A DNA stretch of 31,978 nt from Flavobacterium psychrophilum (GTDB taxonomy: Bacteria > Bacteroidota > Bacteroidia > Flavobacteriales > Flavobacteriaceae), in the NCBI GenBank assembly GCA_945878515.1, contig CAMCTL010000019.1:1-31978 (forward strand). The letters are read 5' to 3'. Position 1 is the stretch's first letter. Each line of letters starts with the position of its first letter. The notes beneath the pieces are model-generated. The model saw nothing but the letters and a program-made list of their open reading frames with translations, was not told the DNA's origin and did no database searches. Both the position numbers and the translations under genes were made by a program. Below, in pieces: positions 25,051 to 31,978 of the stretch.

Positions 25051-25920
25051 ATGGAATCTGTTCTAGAAAATGCATTAACCACAGCTAAACCAAAATGGTT
25101 GCGAGTGAAACTCCCAATTGGTCAAAAATACACTGAACTTCGCGGTTTAGTTGACAAATATAAACTAAACACCATTTGCACCTCAGGAAGTTGTCCTAAT
25201 ATGGGCGAATGTTGGGGAGAAGGAACCGCAACTTTTATGATTTTGGGAAATATTTGTACGCGTTCTTGCGGTTTTTGCGGTGTAAAAACCGGAAGACCAG
25301 AAACTGTCGATTGGGATGAACCAGAGAAAGTAGCCCGTTCTATCAAAATTATGAACATCAAACACGCCGTAATCACTAGCGTGGACAGAGACGATTTGAA
25401 AGATGGCGGTTCTATTATTTGGATAGAAACCGTAAAAGCCATTAGAAGAATGAACCCAAACACTACTCTTGAAACGCTAATCCCTGATTTTCAAGGAATC
25501 GAACGAAACATAGATCGAATTGTAGAGGCCAACCCAGAAGTGGTTTCACATAACGTAGAAACCGTTCGAAGATTGACTCGCGAAGTGCGGATTCAAGCCA
25601 AATATGACCGAAGTTTAGCTGTTTTGAAATACCTTAAAGATCAAGGAATCAACCGAACCAAATCAGGAATTATGCTTGGTCTTGGCGAATTGGAAGAAGA
25701 AGTTTTCCAAACGATGCAGGATTTACGGAATGCCAATGTTGATATTGTTACCATTGGTCAATACTTGCAACCCAGCAAAAAACATTTGCCAGTGAAAGAA
25801 TTTATTACGCCTGAACAATTTGCTAAATACGAAAAATTTGGTTTGGAATTGGGCTTTCGCCACGTGGAAAGTGGGCCTTTGGTTCGTTCTTCATATAAAG
25901 CGCAGAAACATATTCTTTAG
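25051..25920 (+). CDS. lipA: Lipoyl synthase
   Basis: A radical-SAM enzyme that inserts two sulfurs into octanoyl groups on E2 and GcvH proteins, producing the lipoyl cofactor. All family hallmarks are present in 289 residues: the auxiliary-cluster cysteines Cys43, Cys48 and Cys54 ([12 protein letters not shown]), the SAM-cluster cysteines Cys69, Cys73 and Cys76 (CTRSCGFC), and the C-terminal RSSY motif whose Ser binds the auxiliary cluster. The length is normal. The product would serve the lipoyl E2 partner of the E1 enzyme encoded in this window. No lipB is adjacent. ATG at 25051; gapA follows after 118 bp. Confidence 0.97.
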   Translation: MESVLENALTTAKPKWLRVKLPIGQKYTELRGLVDKYKLNTICTSGSCPNMGECWGEGTATFMILGNICTRSCGFCGVKTGRPETVDWDEPEKVARSIKIMNIKHAVITSVDRDDLKDGGSIIWIETVKAIRRMNPNTTLETLIPDFQGIERNIDRIVEANPEVVSHNVETVRRLTREVRIQAKYDRSLAVLKYLKDQGINRTKSGIMLGLGELEEEVFQTMQDLRNANVDIVTIGQYLQPSKKHLPVKEFITPEQFAKYEKFGLELGFRHVESGPLVRSSYKAQKHIL

Positions 25921-25973
25921 AATTTAGATTTAAGGAACCAAGATAAAGATCAAAGTTTTTTGAGTTTTTGCAA

Positions 25974-26009
25974 TTGAAATTGATATTGAAATTGACCTTG
26001 AAATTGAGT
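25974..26009. repeat. 12-bp tandem repeat upstream of gapA
   Basis: TTGAAATTGA plus two variable bases occurs three times in 12-bp phase (25974, 25986, 25998) and is followed by a partial copy (TTGAAA). It lies 30 bp ahead of the gapA start, where a promoter or leader would be expected. Confidence 0.8.
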
Positions 26010-26038
26010 TTGAAAACTACAAAAAGGATTAAAATAAA

Positions 26039-27043
26039 ATGAAAATACGCATCGCCATCAACGGTTTTGGGCGCATCGGAAGGAATTTGTTTCGCTTGCT
26101 TTTGAACCATCCTACTATTGAAGTTATTGCTATCAACGACATTGCCGACACTAAAACCATGGCACATTTGGTGAAATACGATAGCATTCACGGAGTTTTG
26201 CCGGTGGAAGTTTCGTCTGATGAAAAAGGGATTATTGTTGGCGGAAAACACTTTCTTTTTTTTAACGAAAAAAGTATTTCTAATCTGGATTGGAAATCTA
26301 TAAACATTGATATTGTTGTTGAAAGTACCGGAAAATATAAAACATTCGACGAAATCAACACTCACATTTTGGCTGGATCCAAAAAAGTAATTCTATCTGC
26401 GCCATCAGAAGTTGAAGAAATAAAAACAGTTGTGCTCGGTGTAAACGAACACATTTTGGATGGAACTGAAACCATAATTTCAAATGCCAGTTGTACCACA
26501 AACAACGCCGCTCCGATGATAAAAATAATCAACGAGCTTTGTGGAATTGAGCAAGCCTATATTACGACTATTCACTCGTACACCACCGACCAAAGTCTAC
26601 ACGATCAGCCGCATAAAGATTTGCGTCGTGCTCGTGGCGCTAGTCAATCCATTGTTCCAACTACAACTGGAGCGGCAAAAGCATTAACAAAGATTTTCCC
26701 TGAATTTGATGGTAAATTTGGAGGTTGTGGTATTCGAGTGCCCGTTCCTGATGGTTCGTTAACAGACATTACTTTTAATGTAAAACGTGCCGTGACAATC
26801 GAGGAAATAAATGCAGCTTTTAAGTTGGCTTCCGAAAAAAATTTGAAAGGAATTTTGGCGTATACTGAAGATCCGATTGTCTCGGTGGATATTATTGGCA
26901 ACAAGAATTCGTGTTTGTTTGATGCCCAACTTACTTCAGTTATTGATAAAATGGTAAAAGTTGTGGGCTGGTACGATAATGAAATTGGTTACTCCTCAAG
27001 AATTATTGATTTGATTATGGTAATCTATCCTAATAATTCATAA
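26039..27043 (+). CDS. gapA: Glyceraldehyde-3-phosphate dehydrogenase, type I
   Basis: Converts glyceraldehyde 3-phosphate, NAD and phosphate to 1,3-bisphosphoglycerate in glycolysis. The Rossmann start INGFGRIGRN (8-17), the NAD-favouring Asp in INDIAD (about 34-39), the catalytic Cys in ASCTTN (about 150-155), the HSYTTDQ substrate loop and the C-terminal WYDNEIGYS are all intact. The length of 334 residues is usual. The last 14 bp of the gene overlap the end of the convergent pnp gene. No clean -7 box was found between lipA and this gene, so it may be read from the lipA promoter or from an atypical one. Type I family members can work in gluconeogenesis too; this cannot be told here. Confidence 0.97.
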   Translation: MKIRIAINGFGRIGRNLFRLLLNHPTIEVIAINDIADTKTMAHLVKYDSIHGVLPVEVSSDEKGIIVGGKHFLFFNEKSISNLDWKSINIDIVVESTGKYKTFDEINTHILAGSKKVILSAPSEVEEIKTVVLGVNEHILDGTETIISNASCTTNNAAPMIKIINELCGIEQAYITTIHSYTTDQSLHDQPHKDLRRARGASQSIVPTTTGAAKALTKIFPEFDGKFGGCGIRVPVPDGSLTDITFNVKRAVTIEEINAAFKLASEKNLKGILAYTEDPIVSVDIIGNKNSCLFDAQLTSVIDKMVKVVGWYDNEIGYSSRIIDLIMVIYPNNS

Positions 27044-27842
27044 TTAGTTCTTTAATTAAACTTCTAACATTGGGTTCGGCCTTTCTTGCAGCTTCCAAAA
27101 CCTCCTCGTGAGAAACGGTTTCAATATTTTCCTCATTACCCATATCGGTTATTACAGACAATCCAAAGCATTCCATATCCATGTGGCGAGCCACAATAAC
27201 TTCAGGAACGGTTGACATACCAACACAGTCAGCGCCAAGTATTTTGACCATTTTATATTCTGCTAATGTTTCAAAGGTAGGTCCTTGAAGTCCAAGGTAA
27301 ATTCCATCTTGTACCTTAATATTTAGATTTTTGGCTAAAGCCTTAGCAACAGAAATCATATTATTAGAAAAAGGTTCACTCATATTTAAAAAACGTGGAC
27401 CAAAACGTTCGTCATTTTTTCCGCGCAAAGGATGTTCAGGCATCATATTGATTTGGTCTTTCAACAGCACAATAGAACCCACTTCGTAATTTGGATTTAC
27501 ACCACCAGAGGCATTAGAAACAATCAATTTTTCGACACCCAGATATTTCATTACACGAACCGGAAAAGTTACTTCTTTCATCGAATAGCCTTCATAAAAA
27601 TGAAAACGGCCTTGCATTGCGACTACTTTTTTGTCACCAATAGTACCAAAAACCAATGCTCCTTTATGACCTTGAACTGTAGAAACTGGAAAATTTGGAA
27701 TTTCGCCATAAGGCAAAGTGAATTCAATTCTAATATCATCAGTAAAACTACCTAATCCTGAACCTAGTATTACACCATATTCTGGAGTAAAATTGGTTTT
27801 CTCTTTAATAAAACTAACTGTTTCTTGTACTTGCTCCCACAT
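27030..27842 (-). CDS. Purine nucleoside phosphorylase, trimeric (class I) type
   Basis: Cleaves purine nucleosides with phosphate to base and ribose 1-phosphate in purine salvage. The 270-residue protein has the phosphate-binding GSGLGSF (about 27-33), SNASGGVNP (about 111-119), GPTFETLAEYKM (about 186-197, with the base-binding Glu) and VGMSTVPEVIVARH. Compared with human PNP, the Asn of ITN (Asn243) reads Asp (ITD). It is the last gene of the minus-strand unit antitoxin > toxin > lpxK > pnp; its ATG at 27842 lies 29 bp inside the end of lpxK. The function of the lpxK link is not evident. Confidence 0.93.
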   Translation of the reverse strand: MWEQVQETVSFIKEKTNFTPEYGVILGSGLGSFTDDIRIEFTLPYGEIPNFPVSTVQGHKGALVFGTIGDKKVVAMQGRFHFYEGYSMKEVTFPVRVMKYLGVEKLIVSNASGGVNPNYEVGSIVLLKDQINMMPEHPLRGKNDERFGPRFLNMSEPFSNNMISVAKALAKNLNIKVQDGIYLGLQGPTFETLAEYKMVKILGADCVGMSTVPEVIVARHMDMECFGLSVITDMGNEENIETVSHEEVLEAARKAEPNVRSLIKELIMNY

Positions 27843-28848
27843 AATTTATAATGGTTTTGTCAAAATTTTCACTTTCAGAAATAAACGAACTTCGTATGGG
27901 CAAATAGAACAATTTCTCTTTAGCAATTGAACCTTTCAATCGAACGAAATCTTTTTCGGTGGTGATGATAATTTTGTTTTGTGATTTATATTTAATTTCG
28001 TTAATGTCTATCTCTGTAAAATGATGGTGATCGGAAAAAACTAATTTTTCATCACTTTCGTTTTGCAAATATGCGAAAAATGGATTTGGTTTTGCAATTC
28101 CAGCCAATAGTAATTTATCAACATTCTTTATTTCGCTTACTTTGATTGATTCACCATCAGAATAAATAAAATCATCATAATCTATATATGAAAAATACAA
28201 TTTTTGATTATCCCCTTTGTCGTTTCGAAGGAATTTCTTTATCTTCTCTTTTTCGTCGATTGAAAGTGACGGTGGACATTTTGTAACAATAATTACATGT
28301 GCTCTTTTTGCTCCACTTCTGCTTTCTCGCAAATTCCCGGTTGGCAACATAAAATCATCTGAATATAAATCGCCGTAAGAGGTTAACAAAATATAGAAGC
28401 CAGCCTTTACTTTCCGATGTTGAAAAGCATCGTCTAATAGAAGAACATCCGGCTTTTCTTGTTGAGAAAGTAGTTGCTCAATTCCATTTTTTCTATCGGT
28501 ATCAACGGCAACTTGAATGTTTTTGAATTTAGAAAAAAACTGAAAAGGTTCATCGCCAAGGTTTTCAACATTGGAAGTAGAATCGGCTAAAACAAAACCT
28601 TTGGACTGCCTTTTATAACCTCGACTCAATGTAGCGACTTTATATTTGGGCGAAAGCAGCCTAATTAAATATTCAATCTGAGGAGTTTTTCCCGTCCCGC
28701 CAACACTTAAATTTCCGACAGCAATAATGGGAATATCAAAAGAATATGATTTTAGAACGCCTTTATCAAAAAGAAAATTCCGAATACTGGTAATGAATCC
28801 ATATAAAATGGCAAACGGAAACAATATTTTTCGGAGCAAATTCATCAT
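27814..28848 (-). CDS. lpxK: Tetraacyldisaccharide 4'-kinase
   Basis: LpxK phosphorylates the 4' position of the lipid A disaccharide at the inner-membrane inner face. The hallmark P-loop VGNLSVGGTGKTP (about 43-55), the DDAFQH motif with catalytic Asp, a hydrophobic N-terminal helix (ILFPFAILYGFITSI) and a length of 344 residues all fit. The start is ATG 28848, or the next codon ATG 28845; the first shares one base with the toxin stop. The 3' end overlaps pnp by 29 bp. Nearby lipid A genes are absent, so this is an isolated lpxK in an operon led by a toxin-antitoxin pair. Confidence 0.95.
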   Translation of the reverse strand: MMNLLRKILFPFAILYGFITSIRNFLFDKGVLKSYSFDIPIIAVGNLSVGGTGKTPQIEYLIRLLSPKYKVATLSRGYKRQSKGFVLADSTSNVENLGDEPFQFFSKFKNIQVAVDTDRKNGIEQLLSQQEKPDVLLLDDAFQHRKVKAGFYILLTSYGDLYSDDFMLPTGNLRESRSGAKRAHVIIVTKCPPSLSIDEKEKIKKFLRNDKGDNQKLYFSYIDYDDFIYSDGESIKVSEIKNVDKLLLAGIAKPNPFFAYLQNESDEKLVFSDHHHFTEIDINEIKYKSQNKIIITTEKDFVRLKGSIAKEKLFYLPIRSSFISESENFDKTIINYVGASTRNS

Positions 28849-29129
28849 TATTTATCGGAGTAATGTCCCATTGCTGAAATAACATCAACAATAACTAAAT
28901 CATCATTTACCGTGTAAATTAATCTGTCTTTTGTGTTAATTTGTCTTGACCAAAAACCTGATAAATTTTCTTTTAATGCTTCCGGTTTTCCCACTCCCGT
29001 ATATGGCGTTTCTGAAAGTTCTTGTAATATTACCTTAATCTTTTTAATACTGGCTTGATTTCCAGATTTTACATGTTTTGCAATTTGCTTTTTTGCAAGT
29101 TCTGTTATTTCAATCCTAAACTTCCCCAT
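28848..29129 (-). CDS. YoeB/Txe-type toxin (ribosome-dependent mRNA interferase)
   Basis: A 93-residue basic protein of the RelE superfamily. YoeB proteins cut mRNA in the ribosomal A site when freed of antitoxin. Characteristic stretches are intact: GKPEALKENLSGFWSRQI, DRLIYTV and the C-terminal GHY. These supply the Glu, Arg and His corresponding to Glu46, Arg65 and His83 of E. coli YoeB. The last residues SDK extend the usual end by three. The start lies 25 bp inside the antitoxin gene, as usual for such pairs, and the stop touches lpxK. It appears catalytically competent. Confidence 0.9.
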   Translation of the reverse strand: MGKFRIEITELAKKQIAKHVKSGNQASIKKIKVILQELSETPYTGVGKPEALKENLSGFWSRQINTKDRLIYTVNDDLVIVDVISAMGHYSDK

Positions 29130-29353
29130 ATATCATTTGGATCTACCACAGTTCTTTTTTTACTTTTTTGTGCTTTTTTTACCATTGCAACAAATTCAGG
29201 ACTATAAAGATCCTCTGTTACGCCTTTTGTTATTTTAGCACTAGACTCAATAATTTCAACATCCTTTTCATCATCAAAAAAAGTTTTTGCAAACTCAAGA
29301 AAAGCTTTGCCCTTTTTAGAACTGTCGTTAATTTTTATAGTTAGTGTTGTCAT
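29105..29353 (-). CDS. Antitoxin of the YoeB-type pair
   Basis: An 82-residue protein directly upstream of and overlapping the toxin, the normal order for type II modules. It begins with a beta strand (TTLTIKIND) that could form a ribbon-helix-helix or Phd-like DNA-binding part, and continues with an acidic middle (FFDDEKDVEIIES) and a basic then Trp-containing tail (DPNDIWGSLGLK) that could wrap the toxin. It does not look like classical YefM by eye, so the family is uncertain and the role comes mainly from its position. Autorepression at the promoter box is expected but not shown. Confidence 0.75.
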   Translation of the reverse strand: MTTLTIKINDSSKKGKAFLEFAKTFFDDEKDVEIIESSAKITKGVTEDLYSPEFVAMVKKAQKSKKRTVVDPNDIWGSLGLK

Positions 29354-29372
29354 AATAATTGCTTTTTAATTA

Positions 29373-29380
29373 CAAATATA
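29373..29380 (-). promoter_or_regulatory. -7 promoter box of the antitoxin-toxin-lpxK-pnp operon
   Basis: TATATTTG on the minus strand matches TAnnTTTG, 20 bp upstream of the antitoxin ATG at 29353. I see no other good box between here and pnp, so lpxK and pnp may depend on it. Confidence 0.5.
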
Positions 29381-29466
29381 CACATTTAGTACTCTTTTCA
29401 TTAACTTAAAAAAAACTTTAAGAGGAGTATTTCCGAAAGAAAGTCGTTTTTCAAAATGATAATATT

Positions 29467-29474
29467 TATCTTTG
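29467..29474 (+). promoter_or_regulatory. -7 promoter box of the NIF3-like gene
   Basis: TATCTTTG matches TAnnTTTG; the ATG is at 29534. Confidence 0.5.
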
Positions 29475-29533
29475 AAATAAAAAAATTGTTTCATTAGTAG
29501 GAACACAACAATAAACTATAAACCAACAAAACA

Positions 29534-30628
29534 ATGAAAATCAAAGAAATAATTTCTGTACTCGAAGAAATGGCACCGCTGGCTTATGCCGAGGATTTTG
29601 ACAATGTAGGTTTATTGGTAGGAAATCAAGATTCGGAAGGAATTGGAGTTTTGGTTTGTCACGATGCTTTGGAAAGTGTGATTAACGAAGCAATTGCAAA
29701 AAAATGCAATATGGTTGTTTGCTTTCATCCCATTGTATTTTCTGGATTGAAGAAAATTACGGGCAAAGATTACGTTGAACGTTCCGTCATCAAAGCCATA
29801 AAAAATGACATAGCTATTTATGCCGTTCACACTGCATTAGACAATCATCAAAATGGAGTGAATAAATTTTTTGCTGATGCTTTAGGTTTGACTAATACTA
29901 AAATCCTAATTCCAAAATCGAATTTTATTCGAAAACTAATCACTTACACTATTCCAGAAAATGCCGAAAAATTGCGAAATGCTTTGTTTGACGCTGGCGC
30001 AGGAAACATTGGTAACTATGAAAATTGCAGTTTCAACTCGAAAGGAATTGGCACTTATATGGGAAATGAAAATAGCAATCCCGAAATTGGAAAGCGATTC
30101 GAATTCATGGAAACTGACGAAATCAAAATCGAAGTTACTTTTGATAAATATTTGGAAAACAAAATCCTGAAAGCACTTTTCAAAAATCACGTTTATGAAG
30201 AAGTGGCTTATGAAATTTATGATTTACAGAATAAAAATCAAAATATTGGGTTGGGAATGATTGGAGAATTGTCTGAACCAATGGAAGAAAATGATTTTCT
30301 GCAATTGGTAAAAAATAAAATGCAAGCCGATGGAATCCGTCATAGCGCATTTCTAGGAAAATCTATAAAAAAGGTCGCGGTTCTTGGAGGTTCAGGAAGT
30401 TTTGCTATAAAAAATGCCATTAGAGCTGGAGCAGACGCTTTTTTGACGGCGGATTTAAAGTATCATCAATTTTATGAAGCTGAAAATCAGATTATTTTGG
30501 CAGATATTGGTCATTTTGAAAGCGAACGCTATACAAAAAATTATATTGTTGATTTTCTTAGGAAAAAAATCCTTAATTTTGCAATCGTTTTATCAGAAGA
30601 AAATACAAACCCAGTTAAGTACTTATAG
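29534..30628 (+). CDS. NIF3-like (YqfO/DUF34) dinuclear metal-site protein
   Basis: A 364-residue member of the NIF3/YbgI family, ring-shaped hexamers with two metal ions per subunit and debated function. Likely ligands are in CFHPIVFSGLK (about 61-71), HTALDNHQNG (about 98-107) and DIGHFESE (about 325-332). The middle third (about 135-235) is the PII/CutA-like insert found in the long YqfO type, which accounts for the length relative to about 250 residues in short members. The COG1579 gene follows 10 bp later, a pairing also seen in other bacteria. ATG at 29534. Confidence 0.92.
   Translation: MKIKEIISVLEEMAPLAYAEDFDNVGLLVGNQDSEGIGVLVCHDALESVINEAIAKKCNMVVCFHPIVFSGLKKITGKDYVERSVIKAIKNDIAIYAVHTALDNHQNGVNKFFADALGLTNTKILIPKSNFIRKLITYTIPENAEKLRNALFDAGAGNIGNYENCSFNSKGIGTYMGNENSNPEIGKRFEFMETDEIKIEVTFDKYLENKILKALFKNHVYEEVAYEIYDLQNKNQNIGLGMIGELSEPMEENDFLQLVKNKMQADGIRHSAFLGKSIKKVAVLGGSGSFAIKNAIRAGADAFLTADLKYHQFYEAENQIILADIGHFESERYTKNYIVDFLRKKILNFAIVLSEENTNPVKYL
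30574..30581 (+). promoter_or_regulatory. Possible internal -7 box ahead of the COG1579 gene
   Basis: TAATTTTG lies inside the 3' end of the NIF3-like gene, 57 bp upstream of the next ATG (30639). It may be chance because it also encodes ordinary codons. Confidence 0.3.
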
Positions 30629-30638
30629 ACAATAGAAT

Positions 30639-31418
30639 ATGGCGACTACAAAAGAATTGAGTGTTGAAGACAAATTAAGAGCAATTTACGATTTACAATT
30701 GATTGACTCTAGAATTGACGAAATTAGAAACGTGAGAGGTGAATTGCCGCTTGAAGTAGAAGATTTAGAAGATGAAGTTGCTGGATTAAGCACACGTTTA
30801 GAAAAATTGAAAAAAGACCTTGAAACGATTGAAGATCTTATCAAAACGAAGAAAAATACAATTGATGAACACAAAGAATCTATAAAAAGATACACCAAAC
30901 AACAAGATTCAGTTCGTAACAATCGAGAATTTAATTCTTTGACTAAGGAAGTTGAATTTCAAGAATTAGAAATTCAATTGGCCGAGAAGCAAATCAAAGA
31001 AATGAAAGCTTCTATCGAACACAAAAAAGAAATAATTGCACAATCCAAAGAGCGATTAGAAACTAAAACTAATCACTTAAAACATAAGAAATCCGAATTG
31101 AGTGATATTATGTCTGAAACAGCAAAAGAAGAAACCTTCTTGTCCAATAAATCAGCTGAATACAGAGATTTAATCGAAAGTAGACTCTTAGCAGCTTACG
31201 ATAGAATTCGTTCAAGCGTTCGTAATGGCTTGGCGGTTGTTTCTATTGAAAGAGGCGCATCTGCAGGTTCATTCTTTACGATTCCGCCACAAACGCAAGT
31301 TGAAATTGCAGCCAGAAAAAAAATCATTACCGATGAACACTCTGGAAGAATTTTAGTAGACACACTACTGGCAGATGAAGAAAAGGTTAAAATGGAACAG
31401 CTATTTGCTAAATTCTAA
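30639..31418 (+). CDS. COG1579-type coiled-coil protein with a cysteine-free zinc-ribbon-like end
   Basis: A 259-residue protein. Residues about 8-190 are a long coiled coil rich in Lys/Glu heptads (VEDLEDEVAGLSTRLEKLKK and on). The C-terminal 60 residues, GLAVVSIERGASAGSFFTIP, then HSGRILVD, align in pattern with the C4 zinc ribbon of COG1579 proteins, where GxCxGC and CxxCGRIL are usual. Here every zinc cysteine is replaced (AS-AGS and DEHSGR), so zinc binding by this end is not expected. It probably forms an operon with the NIF3-like gene, and a strong terminator follows. The molecular function of the family is poorly known. Confidence 0.88.
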   Translation: MATTKELSVEDKLRAIYDLQLIDSRIDEIRNVRGELPLEVEDLEDEVAGLSTRLEKLKKDLETIEDLIKTKKNTIDEHKESIKRYTKQQDSVRNNREFNSLTKEVEFQELEIQLAEKQIKEMKASIEHKKEIIAQSKERLETKTNHLKHKKSELSDIMSETAKEETFLSNKSAEYRDLIESRLLAAYDRIRSSVRNGLAVVSIERGASAGSFFTIPPQTQVEIAARKKIITDEHSGRILVDTLLADEEKVKMEQLFAKF

Positions 31419-31426
31419 AATCATTT

Positions 31427-31458
31427 AAGTCCCGATACATATCGGGACTTTTTTTTTA
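31427..31458 (+). terminator. Strong rho-independent terminator after the NIF3/COG1579 pair
   Basis: Perfect 10-bp arms AAGTCCCGAT (31427-31436) and ATCGGGACTT (31441-31450), a 4-nt loop and a run of T. Confidence 0.95.
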
Positions 31459-31558
31459 CTCCTATTGTAGAGCTGAATTCAAACCAAAGCATTTCTTTCT
31501 CTACGCAAGAAAGAACATTTTTGTGGATAATTAGGTTATCGATTCTGCTTTGAATTTT

Positions 31559-31978
31559 TTAGTTTACTGAAAGTAGTTTCACATCAAAAATAAGGACAGA
31601 TCCTCCAGGAATACCGTTATAATTATTATTACCATAGCCTAAGTGTGCAGGAACTAAAAGTACACCATTTCCTCCGGGTTTAAAATATTGAATGCCTTCT
31701 GTCCAGCCTTTGATAACCTGATTCAAACCAAAAGAAATTCCTGCAGCATTACTTTGGTCAAAAATAGTTCCGTTAATAAAATATCCTTTGTATGCCACAG
31801 TTACATTTGAAGTCGCTGTAGGTTGCGCTCCAATTCCCGGTTCGTTAATTACATAATACAAACCTGTAGCGCTTCGTTGTGCAGTTAGATTATTTTTAGC
31901 AATATAATCTTTGATTTCTTGTTCGTTTTTGGCAACATAATCAACGTTATCTTTAGAGCAAGAAATAAAAAGGGCAAG
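31559..31978 (-). CDS. FKBP-type peptidyl-prolyl isomerase lipoprotein (5' end outside window)
   Basis: The reading frame is open to the window edge, so only the last 139 residues are seen. At the very edge it reads LALFISC followed by SKDN, a lipobox, so this is an envelope lipoprotein and only a few signal-peptide residues are missing. The FKBP domain is clear: VAYKGYFINGTIFDQS, FGLNQVIKGWTEGIQYFKPG, GVLLVPAHLGYG and a final VLIFDVKLLSV. It would catalyse prolyl isomerisation or act as a chaperone in the periplasm. Small FKBP lipoproteins of this kind include GldI of gliding motility, but GldI identity cannot be decided from this part. The 140 bp between its stop and the previous gene hold only the terminator and plain AT-rich sequence. 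Confidence 0.9.
   Translation of the reverse strand, partial: LALFISCSKDNVDYVAKNEQEIKDYIAKNNLTAQRSATGLYYVINEPGIGAQPTATSNVTVAYKGYFINGTIFDQSNAAGISFGLNQVIKGWTEGIQYFKPGGNGVLLVPAHLGYGNNNYNGIPGGSVLIFDVKLLSVN

Noticed and set aside
25823..26365. 180-residue minus-strand frame across lipA end and gapA start
   Set aside because: It overlaps two strongly supported genes on the other strand and reads as low-complexity Asn/Phe-rich sequence.

Overview
The window looks like chromosome from a Flavobacterium-type member of the Bacteroidota. The DNA is AT-rich and the non-coding stretches are very AT-rich. Many genes are preceded by the TAnnTTTG -7 box typical of this phylum. The gene content fits as well: a fused alpha/beta 2-oxoacid dehydrogenase E1, the DUF4834-YfhO-glycosyltransferase-flippase cluster, a small FKBP lipoprotein, lipid A kinase and PNP. 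I see no phage, insertion sequence, CRISPR array, rRNA or tRNA. Most of it is ordinary core chromosome with a few accessory pieces: a Fic protein, a YoeB-type toxin-antitoxin pair and several short repeat arrays.

Layout. Bases 1-2200 hold a Fic-domain protein, a small lipoprotein and a Tudor-like hypothetical protein. Bases 2400-8900 hold uvrA, a LOG-family protein and a large secreted protein that joins an M1-peptidase-like region to a predicted outer-membrane barrel. Bases 9060-13600 hold the fused E1 dehydrogenase and a flotillin/SPFH protein, each with its own -7 box and a clear terminator. Bases 13640-14000 are a convergent gap filled by a 42-bp tandem repeat. Bases 14019-19888 are a minus-strand surface-polysaccharide operon read DUF4834 > YfhO > small hypothetical > glycosyltransferase > Wzx-like flippase, with 7-bp-period repeats around several of its gene ends. 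Bases 19970-22072 are a plus-strand pair (outer-membrane transporter-like protein and a GNAT-like protein) coupled by an ATGA overlap. An alpha-oxoamine synthase follows on the minus strand and diverges from a NYN/LOTUS protein. Next come lipA and gapA on plus, converging with a tight minus-strand operon antitoxin > toxin > lpxK > pnp. The window ends with a NIF3-like protein and its COG1579 partner, a strong terminator, and an FKBP lipoprotein cut by the window edge.

No single completely new system stands out. The observations most worth following are the metallopeptidase-like/outer-membrane fusion without an HExxH zinc site, the four-fold repeat ahead of the SPFH domain, the 42-bp array, the cluster of 7-bp-period repeats, the toxin-antitoxin pair overlapping lpxK, and apparent active-site or metal-site changes in PNP, E1 and the COG1579 protein. 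All functional calls come from reading motifs; no database search was run.
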